A DNA stretch of 64,000 bases from Clostridia bacterium (GTDB lineage: Bacteria > Bacillota > Clostridia > Oscillospirales > Acutalibacteraceae): the NCBI GenBank assembly GCA_017626295.1, contig JAGAJB010000017.1, positions 1-64,000 of the forward strand. Direction: 5' to 3'. Shown here one piece after another: positions 1 to 7,593 of this stretch (within the stretch, counting starts at the first letter, position 1; each line of letters opens with the position of its first letter). The notes below the pieces were generated by a model. It was not told the origin of the DNA. It made no database searches and worked only from the letters and a program-made list of their open reading frames with translations. The position numbers and the translations under genes are program-made.

Positions 1-15
1 CAGCTTGACTGTTTC

Positions 16-1426
16 GAGGTGACTCAAACCACAGTGGTTTGTCTAAAATGGTAATTAGTTAGTTAACGCTTGACGTTTTTATGTGCGTGATTACACAGAC
101 AAGCTTACTGTGCAGACAACAGTGCAAAAACAAAGGAGGATAAAGATGTATTTTGTAGGAATTGACATTTCTAAGTTCAAGCACGACTGCTTTATCGTTG
201 ATAACAATGGTGAAGTTATTGTTTCTTCTTGGTCGTTCGCGAACGACCAAGAAGGCTTTTTGCTTTTCAAGGAGATTCTTGATGGTCTTGAGGGTGAAAT
301 ACGAATTGGGTTTGAATCTACCGGTCATTACACTGACAATATCAGACTGTTCCTTGAGAGACACCACTTCTCTTTTATGGAACTTAACCCACTCTTAATC
401 TCAAGATTCAATGACAGCAAATCCTTGAGAAGAACAAAAAGCGACACAATTGATGCTGCTTTAATAGCCCGATATCTAATGACGGTAGAGTACAAACCCA
501 ATCCACCGACATTGTATCACATTGAAGCTTTAAAGTCACTAACAAGATTCAGAGACAAGCTTGTTAAACTTCGTAGCCGTCAACTTGTTGAGCTTACCAA
601 TATTCTTGATAAGGTTTTTCCTGAATTTAAACCCTTTTTCAGCAACCGGTTTTCTGCTACCGCCATTTACATAATTGCTAACTATCAAACTCCGGAAAGC
701 ATAGCAAATATGAACTCTCGTTCTTTTGAAGTCTTACGCAAAAAATCAAAAGGTAAGTTCACTATGGCTAAATTTATTCAATTGAAAGAATTAGCAAAAA
801 ACACAGTAGGTAACTCAGCAGATTATCTAATTGATGAATTAGATATGGTAATTGATATTTATTCTCAGCTTGATTCCAAAATCTGTGAAATTGAAGCTTT
901 GATTAAAGAATACATAGCTGATATCAATCCACCTATGCTCTCTATTCCCGGTATCGGTCCTTTTTCTGCCGCTGTTATTCTTTCTGAATATGGTGACATC
1001 AACAACTTTGATAGCCCGGCTAAAATGCTTTCTTTTGCAGGTCTTGAACCCGGTTACTATCAGTCAGGGGTTTCTGAACACACAGGAAAAATGGTTAAAC
1101 ACGGTTCTGGTCATCTGAGAGCTACTCTTATGAATTGTTGTTTACCTTTAATCTCTCACGATTTGGTTTTTGCTCAATATTATTCAAAGAAACGTGCTGA
1201 AGGTAAATCTCATCGTGTTGCTTTATCTCATGTTGCTAAAAAAACTTGTTCGTGTTATCTACACCTTACAAACCAAGAACATTTCTTATGATTCTTCGTT
1301 GATTAGATAACTTCTTGTTTATATCTTTTTCAAAGTCCTTCTCATAAGGGCTTGTTTTGTCATACCCTTTTTTCCTAACCATAAAAATTCTAAAAAAGCA
1401 CTTGACTTTTAATAGTTAGTCACCTC
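16..1426 (+). mobile_element. IS110-family insertion sequence
   Basis: A DEDD/serine transposase gene is flanked by about 125 bp of non-coding sequence on each side. A 9-bp inverted repeat, GAGGTGACT at 16-24 and AGTCACCTC at 1418-1426, brackets the unit. Short subterminal inverted repeats are a feature of the IS1111 subgroup. Elements of this family encode a structured bridge RNA in one non-coding end that chooses donor and target. I did not fold either end. The exact outer ends and target core are not determined, and the left end may lie just outside the window. Confidence 0.65.
146..1291 (+). CDS. IS110-family transposase, frameshifted near the C-terminus
   Basis: This is a DEDD-type recombinase of IS110 elements. 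The RuvC-like half shows Asp in FVGIDISK (residues 3-10), Glu in GFESTGHY and the paired Asp of TKSDTIDA. The C-terminal domain has PGIGPFSAA and the expected catalytic Ser in KHGSGHLR. The start at 146 is preferred because AGGAGG lies seven bases upstream; an in-frame ATG at 83 has no ribosome site. After residue VAK the reading frame passes an A7 run (1238-1244) and ends with an atypical CSCYLHLTNQEHFL tail. Removing one A restores KKLVRVIYTLQ and continues to a stop at 1308-1310, which matches the usual family C-terminus. The gene is therefore inactivated, rescued by slippage, or a sequencing artefact. Confidence 0.88.
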   Translation: MYFVGIDISKFKHDCFIVDNNGEVIVSSWSFANDQEGFLLFKEILDGLEGEIRIGFESTGHYTDNIRLFLERHHFSFMELNPLLISRFNDSKSLRRTKSDTIDAALIARYLMTVEYKPNPPTLYHIEALKSLTRFRDKLVKLRSRQLVELTNILDKVFPEFKPFFSNRFSATAIYIIANYQTPESIANMNSRSFEVLRKKSKGKFTMAKFIQLKELAKNTVGNSADYLIDELDMVIDIYSQLDSKICEIEALIKEYIADINPPMLSIPGIGPFSAAVILSEYGDINNFDSPAKMLSFAGLEPGYYQSGVSEHTGKMVKHGSGHLRATLMNCCLPLISHDLVFAQYYSKKRAEGKSHRVALSHVAKKTCSCYLHLTNQEHFL

Positions 1427-1428
1427 AA

Positions 1429-1458
1429 TAAAAAAGAAGGTTCTTGAAAGAACCTTCT
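1429..1458 (-). terminator. Rho-independent terminator of the ART-like gene
   Basis: A 10-bp perfect stem (1435-1444 with 1449-1458) has a four-base loop and is followed on the minus strand by TTTTTTATT. It lies just after the stop of the gene at 1476-2066. Confidence 0.85.
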
Positions 1459-1475
1459 AAATAGAATATTAAATT

Positions 1476-2066
1476 TTATGGTAAATCAAATTCATCATTA
1501 CGGCTTATGGGTGTAAAATAACCCTTTATACAGTTAGGATTACAAATACATATCTGTACATGAGTTTTTTCTAAAAATTCAGAGCCTTCATATACAGGAT
1601 CGCCCTCTGTAAATATGCCACGTACAGAATCAAATTTAGGCAGATTATTAATAGTATTGTAGTCGTGTATTTGTTGAATGACAGCACAATCCAAATCTCG
1701 CAACAAGACATCTTTTGTCTTTGCTGATTTTCTGTTTTTAGGTAGTTCAACACTTGATGCTTCACATCGGAATTTTAAAAGCTCGTATCCTTCTCTAAGA
1801 ACACTGGCACCTGCACTATCCGTGAGATTTAAACAATTTCCTAAATCTATCGCCGCACCGATTACAGCAGCATCTTTTCCATAACGATTGAAAGCCCATT
1901 CAAAAGCACGCTGATAATTTTGCTCCCAAAAATAAATGCCGTTTCCTAACCAATCATATGAATTCAAACTGGCTTTCAGTGGTTCACCTTCGTTTATGAC
2001 TTTGTTATACACTTCGCGGTTACATCCATGAAAACCTAAAATTAAGTTTGGTAATTTTTTGTACAT
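1476..2066 (-). CDS. ADP-ribosyltransferase-like (PARP/DUF3990-like) protein
   Basis: A 196-residue protein with the layout of an NAD-using ADP-ribosyltransferase fold: an early His in GFHGC (about residue 13), a strongly conserved-looking block YDWLGNGIYFWE (38-48) with the central Tyr, then an Ala-rich helix, and a late strand EKTHVQICICN. I know this FHGC...YDWLG.GIYFWE pattern from many bacterial proteins of unproven activity; the fold assignment is inference. It lies 10 bp downstream of a small gene, shares its promoter, and ends in a clear terminator, so the pair is a self-contained two-gene unit next to an IS element. A toxin with the small upstream protein as antitoxin is plausible but not shown. 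Confidence 0.7.
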   Translation of the reverse strand: MYKKLPNLILGFHGCNREVYNKVINEGEPLKASLNSYDWLGNGIYFWEQNYQRAFEWAFNRYGKDAAVIGAAIDLGNCLNLTDSAGASVLREGYELLKFRCEASSVELPKNRKSAKTKDVLLRDLDCAVIQQIHDYNTINNLPKFDSVRGIFTEGDPVYEGSEFLEKTHVQICICNPNCIKGYFTPISRNDEFDLP

Positions 2067-2076
2067 GATCTTTTAC

Positions 2077-2319
2077 TCATTCCCAAGAAACAATTTTCTT
2101 CTTTGTAACACCTTTTGATGTAGTAACTCCCGTTCTTCTTAAAGCAGCTCGAGCTTCTTTTTGGGATTGAGCAGGAGAACTTTCTTGCTGTTTCCTAAGT
2201 TCTGCAATATAACCACGCATCCCTTTTGCAAATGTCATATCATCTTCTAAAAGTTTTACAGCAGCTTTCATGATATCTACCTCCTGTACACTTATTTGTT
2301 CATCTTTATACTCGCACAT
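2077..2319 (-). CDS. small protein upstream of the ART-like gene
   Basis: An 80-residue, charged, helical protein with the basic tail ALRRTGVTTSKGVTKKK and no membrane segment. Two starts are possible: ATG at 2319 (GAGGTG seven bases upstream) or ATG at 2271 (AGGAGG eight bases upstream, 64 residues). Both ribosome sites are good. It is the first gene of a two-gene operon with the ADP-ribosyltransferase-like protein, a position typical of antitoxins, but I recognise no antitoxin domain. Confidence 0.62.
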   Translation of the reverse strand: MCEYKDEQISVQEVDIMKAAVKLLEDDMTFAKGMRGYIAELRKQQESSPAQSQKEARAALRRTGVTTSKGVTKKKIVSWE

Positions 2320-2381
2320 CTAAATACACCTCAATATAAAGTATATGAGTTATGTGTGTATTTAAACTTTTTTCCACGAAT

Positions 2382-2410
2382 ATAATACCACAATAGTAGT
2401 ATAATTGCAA
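2382..2410 (-). promoter_or_regulatory. sigma-A promoter of the two-gene unit
   Basis: On the minus strand, TTGCAA (2405-2410) and TATTAT (2382-2387) are separated by 17 bp, about 60 bp before the first start codon. The unit is therefore expressed independently of the conjugation operon upstream. Confidence 0.6.
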
Positions 2411-2445
2411 GGTGTTTTTCGTCATTGAATCGTACAAGGCAATTA

Positions 2446-4281
2446 TTATCGACCACCTGATTTACCGAAGAGTTTTGTCTTGTATTCGGGTGCAATAACT
2501 TGGAGAAGGTATCTTTCGTTACCGCATCTATACAAGCAAGTACCACGTTCGGGATACTTAATCAATTCAAATTCACTCGGCTCTATTTGGAGAGCTTCCA
2601 TATATTCTTTGGGATTGATACTACCGGGATTAAATAAGAACTGATGTGTAGGAATACTGAACATCGGTTTTGTGAATTCACGGATTGTAGGAATTAAGAA
2701 ATCCTCAATATTCTGACTCGCAATGATAATTGCAGAGTCCTTTTTACGAACTCGTTTCATTGCATTTCGGATATATTCAATAGCAGTCATATTGGTCAAG
2801 AAAAGGTAAAGCTCATCAATTGATGCAACTGTATTACCTACACCTAAAAGCTGATTGCTCATGTATGAGAGGATGTTAAACAACATAGCATCCTTCAATC
2901 GCTTATTGGTATCAAGCAACCCTTTAACACCGAAGCACAGGAAAGCATCATCAGTAATGTTAGTGTAACCGTTAAAATATTTTGATTCTGCGCCTACGCA
3001 CATTGAGTTGATACCAAGACAGATTTCCTGAAGTATTTCTTCTGTATAAAGATTTTTTTCTCCGTTGTTATATGCCTTGAATTCAGCATCACAGAGATTA
3101 TACAAGTCAGTCATAATGGGGTAGTCGGTTGCCTTGAGTCTTGAGAAATCAGTTGTATCGGTAATGCCAAAGTTACCGTAAAGTTTTCCGAGGAGAATTT
3201 CAAGAGTATCAATCTGTGCATCTGTGAAATCCTTATAGCTTCTGAAAAAGTCTTTCAAGAAAGCAATGTGTTGACTGAGTCTGGTTACTCGTCTGAACGC
3301 TTCGGGATCTTCCTTGCTATAATCGTTTTCGTTATCAGACCATTCCTTCGGTTCAAGTATGTTTATGATGTATTCACCGGACATAAGGTCAATATAGCAA
3401 CCACCAAGTTTTTCGGTCAATTCCTCATATTCAGATTCGGGGTCAAGACATACAATTCTTTTTCCTGATTCACGAATATTGGTAAGCATAAGTTTCATAA
3501 GGAAACTTTTACCCTGACCTGAGTTACCGAGAATAAGAGCATTGGCATTGGTTTTGTCTTCCGCTCTGTGGTCGAAATCAACAAGGATATTTGTACCATA
3601 TTTATCTCGTCCGATATATATTCCGTGAGGATCGGTTTTACCTGAGAAGTTGAAAGGATAGAGATTGGCTACACTTGATACCGGTAATACTCTTTCAAAC
3701 TGTGTACCGAATATATTTGAACCCATAGGCATTACCGACAAGAAACCTTCTTTCTGCCTTAATGTAAGACGGTCAACGATAATTTTTGAACGGGTAAGTT
3801 CCATTGATATGTCACTCTGAAGTTCTTTGAGTGCTTCATAGCTTTTTGCTTTAAGTTCAATATACACGGCACAATGAAGGAGGACTTCCTTGTTTTTTCT
3901 CATATTTGCGAGAAGGTCAACCACATCCTGTAAGTTACCTTCAGCTTCAACAGTTTCATTAACATCATTACCTGTGCTTTTGAGAGTGTTTCTTCTTGTT
4001 GCATTTTGGATAATTTTCCTCTGTTCTGCATGATCAACCAATCTATGATATATGCGAAGAGTTACACCGTTTCTTTCTGCAAGTTGAGCGAGAATAGCCT
4101 GTTCTTCTGTTGTTGGAGGATATTCTCTTATCGCCCATACACAACGAAAACTGTCACCAACAATATAGTGGTCGGAAAGAAACTTTATTGTACTTGGGCA
4201 GACACAGTCAAAGAAATCTTTGGTGCGAATTTCTTCTTTTTGTTCCTCTGTTAATATTACTTCTTTCTTATTTCTTTTCAT
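2446..4281 (-). CDS. virB4: VirB4-like conjugation ATPase
   Basis: A cytoplasmic ATPase that powers assembly and substrate transfer in type IV secretion. The Walker A motif GNSGQGKSF is near residue 250 and a Walker B-like ASIDELYLFL lies in the second half. The late motif IIIASQNIEDFL is also typical of the family. The start at 4281 (MKRNKKEV) has GAGAGGAG seven bases upstream and overlaps the end of the preceding gene by 14 bp, indicating translational coupling. At about 611 residues it is shorter than one-piece VirB4 proteins because much of the N-terminal region is in the separate upstream gene. It is the last recognisable transfer gene before the window's left-end insertions. Confidence 0.9.
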   Translation of the reverse strand: MKRNKKEVILTEEQKEEIRTKDFFDCVCPSTIKFLSDHYIVGDSFRCVWAIREYPPTTEEQAILAQLAERNGVTLRIYHRLVDHAEQRKIIQNATRRNTLKSTGNDVNETVEAEGNLQDVVDLLANMRKNKEVLLHCAVYIELKAKSYEALKELQSDISMELTRSKIIVDRLTLRQKEGFLSVMPMGSNIFGTQFERVLPVSSVANLYPFNFSGKTDPHGIYIGRDKYGTNILVDFDHRAEDKTNANALILGNSGQGKSFLMKLMLTNIRESGKRIVCLDPESEYEELTEKLGGCYIDLMSGEYIINILEPKEWSDNENDYSKEDPEAFRRVTRLSQHIAFLKDFFRSYKDFTDAQIDTLEILLGKLYGNFGITDTTDFSRLKATDYPIMTDLYNLCDAEFKAYNNGEKNLYTEEILQEICLGINSMCVGAESKYFNGYTNITDDAFLCFGVKGLLDTNKRLKDAMLFNILSYMSNQLLGVGNTVASIDELYLFLTNMTAIEYIRNAMKRVRKKDSAIIIASQNIEDFLIPTIREFTKPMFSIPTHQFLFNPGSINPKEYMEALQIEPSEFELIKYPERGTCLYRCGNERYLLQVIAPEYKTKLFGKSGGR

Positions 4282-4885
4282 TAAAAAACTCCTCTCTGTC
4301 AAAACCTGAAAAACCGTCACTTAAATCGAAATGTTGCTGACCATCAACATCGGGAAGCCTTTCACCGTTAAATGATGAATCAAAGTAAAGGGCAATAAAT
4401 CTTTTTATATCATCCTTGTCCATTCTCTGAACCTCGAATCCCTGTTCAGAAATTACTTTTTCTATGTTATTAAGCACAGTAAACACCTGTTCGGGTTTCG
4501 CATTTTTACATCTGCCGATTAACATAAACTGACGAGCTGTTGCCATTTCAGTTTGGATTTTATCAAGGAACATAATGTCCTTTTCAATAATTCTTCTGAC
4601 CTTATTTGATTCCTCTGCAATTTTTCTTTCTTGCAGATATATTTTGTTCTCATCAAAGCATTCACTTGCATCGGCACACACAATTTCAATATCGGGAACT
4701 GACGATAAAACCATCATTAAGTGATATATCTTTGTTTCAATACTTGCTTTTGAAAGAACTGATATATTTGTGGGAGTAATGTTAAAAAATAAAAGCTCTC
4801 CATTTTTAGTGGAAAGCCCATACTTTGTAAAACTCTTTATTCCCAAAAGTTCCTGAACCGATACATCTTTTCTTTTTAATTTCAT
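4268..4885 (-). CDS. VirB4 N-terminal-domain-like conjugation protein
   Basis: A 205-residue soluble protein that I read as the separated N-terminal module of VirB4. It shows IKSFTKYGLS followed by ELLFFNITPTNISVLS, patterns seen at the start of VirB4/TraE proteins, and has no P-loop. It overlaps the ATPase gene and lies 6 bp after the PrgI-like gene. The split arrangement is common in clostridial conjugative elements. The C-terminal third is acidic and variable. Confidence 0.65.
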   Translation of the reverse strand: MKLKRKDVSVQELLGIKSFTKYGLSTKNGELLFFNITPTNISVLSKASIETKIYHLMMVLSSVPDIEIVCADASECFDENKIYLQERKIAEESNKVRRIIEKDIMFLDKIQTEMATARQFMLIGRCKNAKPEQVFTVLNNIEKVISEQGFEVQRMDKDDIKRFIALYFDSSFNGERLPDVDGQQHFDLSDGFSGFDREEFFNEKK

Positions 4886-4891
4886 CGGCTG

Positions 4892-5152
4892 TTACCTCCA
4901 TTCAAAGTATTGCTGTGTAGATAAAAGATACCTACCTGCGTATTTTATAAAATCAAGAATTGTTATATCGTCAATTCTTATTGTAAGAAAGCCATAGCAT
5001 AATGTTAAGGCAAATGGAATTACGAATGTAAATCGCACCAAGAAAACTATAGATATGAGACCTGCGATACCTAAAATGCAGAATTCTTTCAATCCCCAAA
5101 GCCATATATTCGCCGTAGCTTTTAAGTTCTGTGGATAAATATATGTTTTCAT
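4892..5152 (-). CDS. PrgI/VirB3-like membrane protein
   Basis: An 86-residue protein with two adjacent hydrophobic segments (about 22-42 and 44-58), the size and topology of VirB3/PrgI proteins that sit next to VirB4 in Gram-positive type IV secretion loci. Its position directly before the VirB4 modules and after the VirB6-like gene supports the call. It starts MKTYIYPQNL behind GGAGGTG. Confidence 0.75.
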   Translation of the reverse strand: MKTYIYPQNLKATANIWLWGLKEFCILGIAGLISIVFLVRFTFVIPFALTLCYGFLTIRIDDITILDFIKYAGRYLLSTQQYFEWR

Positions 5153-5166
5153 TTTACACCTCCAAA

Positions 5167-6111
5167 TTATTTAAACGCTTTTACAATTGTTCGACCCAAA
5201 TTTACAGCAGTAGTTGATACATGGAATACACTCATCATATTAACTCTTACTGAACTATCGAGACCGAACTGTTGTGCAATTCGTGGAACTTCATTAGCTG
5301 CTAACATAATACCGAGACCTAATAACATACTTGTTTTGAATGTCATTAAACCAAGATACAGCAAAGTTGTCTGCATAAATGCAGTTAAACATAACGCAGC
5401 AATCTGTTTCATCCATTGATTAAAACCATCGGTATATCCTCTTGGTACAGAGAACATATATAAAGCACCGACAGTCATCTGAATGAGCAATATTCCACCT
5501 CGTTTAATGTTTTGGAAGAACACTTTAACAACGCAGTATGCAAAGGCAATAAGAGCAAGTAAGCTAAACAAACTTACATGTAATGAACCAGTCTTCATAT
5601 CAAAGTATATTTTCATTACATCTGAACACAACTGCCCAATATCACGAGCCGCATTTGCACCTGCGAGCGAAGCTAAATCGTGTGCAAAAGTGTTTTGTAA
5701 AGTGATACATAATTTATATAATTCAACTGGGACAACACCAATTAAAGAACAAGCAAAGAAACCCTTTAAAATGTTTATTGCTGTGCTTTTGATGTTAGCC
5801 CTACCATTTTGATATTCAATTGCCGTATCGAACACGGCTACTACAACTCCGGCAACAAACAATGCCCATCCGAAGGTTGTAAAAAGAAGGATTACGGCTT
5901 TCACCCAATCCAAATCAAATAATTCAGCACCCATTGAAGTGATGTATGTGAAAAAGTCTGCTATTGCACCGAATACTATTTCATATATCCATTGGAGAAA
6001 TGCTCCGAATATTGATTCTGCAATAGCTTCACCCATTGATGCAACTGTTTCGGAAACAGTACCACCTATAGCTTCGACTATGTCCGTCACCCAATCAAAC
6101 AAAGGCTGCAC
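5167..6111 (-). CDS. VirB6/TrbL-like channel membrane protein
   Basis: A 314-residue polytopic membrane protein with about six hydrophobic segments and a long amphipathic N-terminus. This is the expected inner-membrane channel component of the conjugation apparatus. The PRGYTDGFNQWMKQ loop and the GLGIMLAANEVPRIAQQFG stretch resemble proteins of clostridial Tn1549-like elements. The ribosome site GACAGGAGGTG lies directly after a strong terminator (6120-6156), so expression may need readthrough or a promoter I do not see. Confidence 0.8.
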   Translation of the reverse strand: MQPLFDWVTDIVEAIGGTVSETVASMGEAIAESIFGAFLQWIYEIVFGAIADFFTYITSMGAELFDLDWVKAVILLFTTFGWALFVAGVVVAVFDTAIEYQNGRANIKSTAINILKGFFACSLIGVVPVELYKLCITLQNTFAHDLASLAGANAARDIGQLCSDVMKIYFDMKTGSLHVSLFSLLALIAFAYCVVKVFFQNIKRGGILLIQMTVGALYMFSVPRGYTDGFNQWMKQIAALCLTAFMQTTLLYLGLMTFKTSMLLGLGIMLAANEVPRIAQQFGLDSSVRVNMMSVFHVSTTAVNLGRTIVKAFK

Positions 6112-6119
6112 CTCCTGTC

Positions 6120-6156
6120 AAAAAAAGAGCAAGACGAGAAAACCTCGTCTTGCTCT
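6120..6156 (-). terminator. strong terminator immediately before the TrbL-like gene
   Basis: A 13-bp perfect stem (6126-6138 with 6144-6156), loop AAAAC, followed on the minus strand by seven T. The hairpin begins on the last base of the decayed SLOG gene and the T-run ends 10 bp before the start of the VirB6-like gene. Confidence 0.85.
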
Positions 6157-6376
6157 CATAAATCCGATGGATTTATTATTAAGATTTTTTTGTTTTTCTG
6201 TTTTGCATATTTTACTGTGTTTCCTGTTCCACTTGGTTTTCCATCCCAAACTGCAATTATATAATCGGAATTGTCAACCATATATTTATTCCTTTTTTGC
6301 ATACATCTTCTTCCTCATTAAAACCAAATGGTAAATTCTGTGGTCTGTGACCTGTAAAACAACATGTATTTCCCAT
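6156..6376 (-). pseudogene. decayed SLOG/YpsA-like (DUF1273-type) gene
   Basis: Two pieces of one family survive. The 5' piece starts at 6376 behind GAGGAG and reads MGNTCCFTGHRPQNLPFGF before stopping after 39 codons. The 3' piece, in another frame, reads DNSDYIIAVWDGKPSGTGNT and ends at 6156. FTGHRP and the late AVWDG.PSGTGNTV motif are the two ends of YpsA-like SLOG proteins of about 180 residues. Around 100 middle residues are missing, so this is an internal deletion with frame change. The terminator at 6120-6156 was evidently this gene's own. Confidence 0.8.
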
Positions 6377-6412
6377 ATTAAACTCCTCAAACAAGTGTAT
6401 GATCAATTTAAT

Positions 6413-6441
6413 AATACGACATTATTCTTACAAATACGACA
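6413..6441 (-). repeat. direct repeat upstream of the decayed SLOG gene
   Basis: AATACGACA occurs at 6413-6421 and 6433-6441, 20 bp apart (about two helical turns), and the first copy lies in a near-palindrome ATAAT-ACGAC-ATTAT (6411-6425). This spacing suits a repressor operator, but no cognate protein is identified. Confidence 0.35.
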
Positions 6442-6485
6442 AACTAAAACAGAACTATTCTCGTAATAGTTGGATTTTAAAAAAA

Positions 6486-6896
6486 TTATTTAAATTGCAT
6501 ACTCAAAGACTGTTTAGGATCCTGAAACATTTCAACATATTCGAGTACGGTATCTGCAATTTTAGCTTTATCAGCCTGTGCTAATTTTGTATACCATTCA
6601 GGCTTATTATTGTATTCCCACATATATGGTTCTACATTACCCAAATGAGGACAATAGAAATTACCGATTATATCAGAAAATTTGAAAATCTGTTTATCAA
6701 TTATTCCGTCATTAGGACTTATTATAGAGGATTGAATTGCTGTATATTTCCCGGCTACTCCGGTTGTTATAAACTGGAGCTTACACAGCTTGTTTTCGTC
6801 AAGTCTTCCGAGCATAGTTTTGCCTGTAAACTTGAGGTCTGACATAACTGTGTTATCTCCAAATAAGGTTCGCATTTCTTTTTCAAAAAAATCCAT
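6486..6896 (-). CDS. conjugative-element protein of unknown function
   Basis: A 136-residue soluble protein starting MDFFEKEMRTLFGDN at 6896, where AAGGAG lies six bases upstream; a longer open frame to 7055 overlaps the pilin-like gene and has no ribosome site. It is globular with mixed alpha and beta character. I recognise no domain. It lies 10 bp after the pilin-like gene, so it is probably co-transcribed with the transfer genes. Confidence 0.7.
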   Translation of the reverse strand: MDFFEKEMRTLFGDNTVMSDLKFTGKTMLGRLDENKLCKLQFITTGVAGKYTAIQSSIISPNDGIIDKQIFKFSDIIGNFYCPHLGNVEPYMWEYNNKPEWYTKLAQADKAKIADTVLEYVEMFQDPKQSLSMQFK

Positions 6897-6906
6897 AGTT
6901 TGCTCC

Positions 6907-7248
6907 TTATGAAAGAATTGTCCAGATGTAAAGAGGAGCTGTAAGTGTAAAGAGCAAACATGCGAAAAGAATTGCTGGAGCAGTAAACTCGAACTGACCG
7001 TGTTTTCTGTAATCGAAGTAAGCAGTACCAAGTTTAACAAAGAAGAGAACAGCAAGGATCAAATCCACAGCAGGAAACACAACATTGTTTACAACGTCTT
7101 TAATCTGACCCTGAGCTGCATTCCAAGTACCCTCGATTGCACCTGCAACATCGCCACCAGCCGCAAAAGCTGTGACTGTAAATACAGAGAGAATTACAGT
7201 TACTACTGCAATGCAAAGAAGAATTTTTTTAATGTTATTTTTCATCAT
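6907..7248 (-). CDS. VirB2-like/DUF3852-like small membrane protein
   Basis: About 113 residues: a signal peptide ending near TVTAFAAGG, a short periplasm-side stretch, then two hydrophobic segments joined by YFDYRKHGQFE. This is the size and topology of VirB2-type conjugative pilins, and I associate the sequence with DUF3852 proteins of clostridial conjugative elements. Three ATG codons are close together; 7248 is preferred because AGGAG is then six bases away. It overlaps the end of the upstream gene by 14 bp. Confidence 0.7.
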   Translation of the reverse strand: MMKNNIKKILLCIAVVTVILSVFTVTAFAAGGDVAGAIEGTWNAAQGQIKDVVNNVVFPAVDLILAVLFFVKLGTAYFDYRKHGQFEFTAPAILFACLLFTLTAPLYIWTILS

Positions 7249-7582
7249 TAACATCTCCTAACTTATTAAATATTTTGTTTTCTTTGATATACTTTATGGG
7301 TATTTTCAGATTCTCGCAGAAGCGAATTTCTGATTGCATACCTCTTGTGATTTCATCACCAAAAACCCATAATTCATCACAAAACCATAAAAGGCTTAAC
7401 CCTGCTGTGACACCAAGTTCTCTTTCTCTTGGATCGTCATCATTAAGGCAGAGTGCATAAAAGTGTGGCACTACCGGAGCAGTACCACACTTAAGTGCAT
7501 ATTTAGCGTACAGTTTTGCTTTTTCAAGGTTTACAGAAATGTTACCACCAAGAGGAGAACAGATATAAACCTTTTTAAGCAT
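7235..7582 (-). CDS. DUF4406-like (SLOG / nucleoside deoxyribosyltransferase-like) protein
   Basis: 115 residues starting MLKKVYICSPLGG at 7582 (GAGGTGG upstream). VYICSPLGG, the PVVPHFY loop and ELWVFGDEITRGMQSEI are features of small Rossmann-like SLOG or deoxyribosyltransferase-like proteins often carried by phages and conjugative elements. The biochemical role is unknown; nucleotide or nucleotide-signal binding is the usual suggestion. A second, decayed SLOG gene lies 0.9 kb downstream. Confidence 0.72.
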   Translation of the reverse strand: MLKKVYICSPLGGNISVNLEKAKLYAKYALKCGTAPVVPHFYALCLNDDDPRERELGVTAGLSLLWFCDELWVFGDEITRGMQSEIRFCENLKIPIKYIKENKIFNKLGDVNDEK

Positions 7583-7593
7583 TGTTCCACCTC

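Noticed and set aside
6897-7055. Hydrophobic N-terminal extension of the gene at 6486-6896
   Set aside because: It is the shadow of the pilin-like gene in another frame. The ATG at 6896 has a proper ribosome site.
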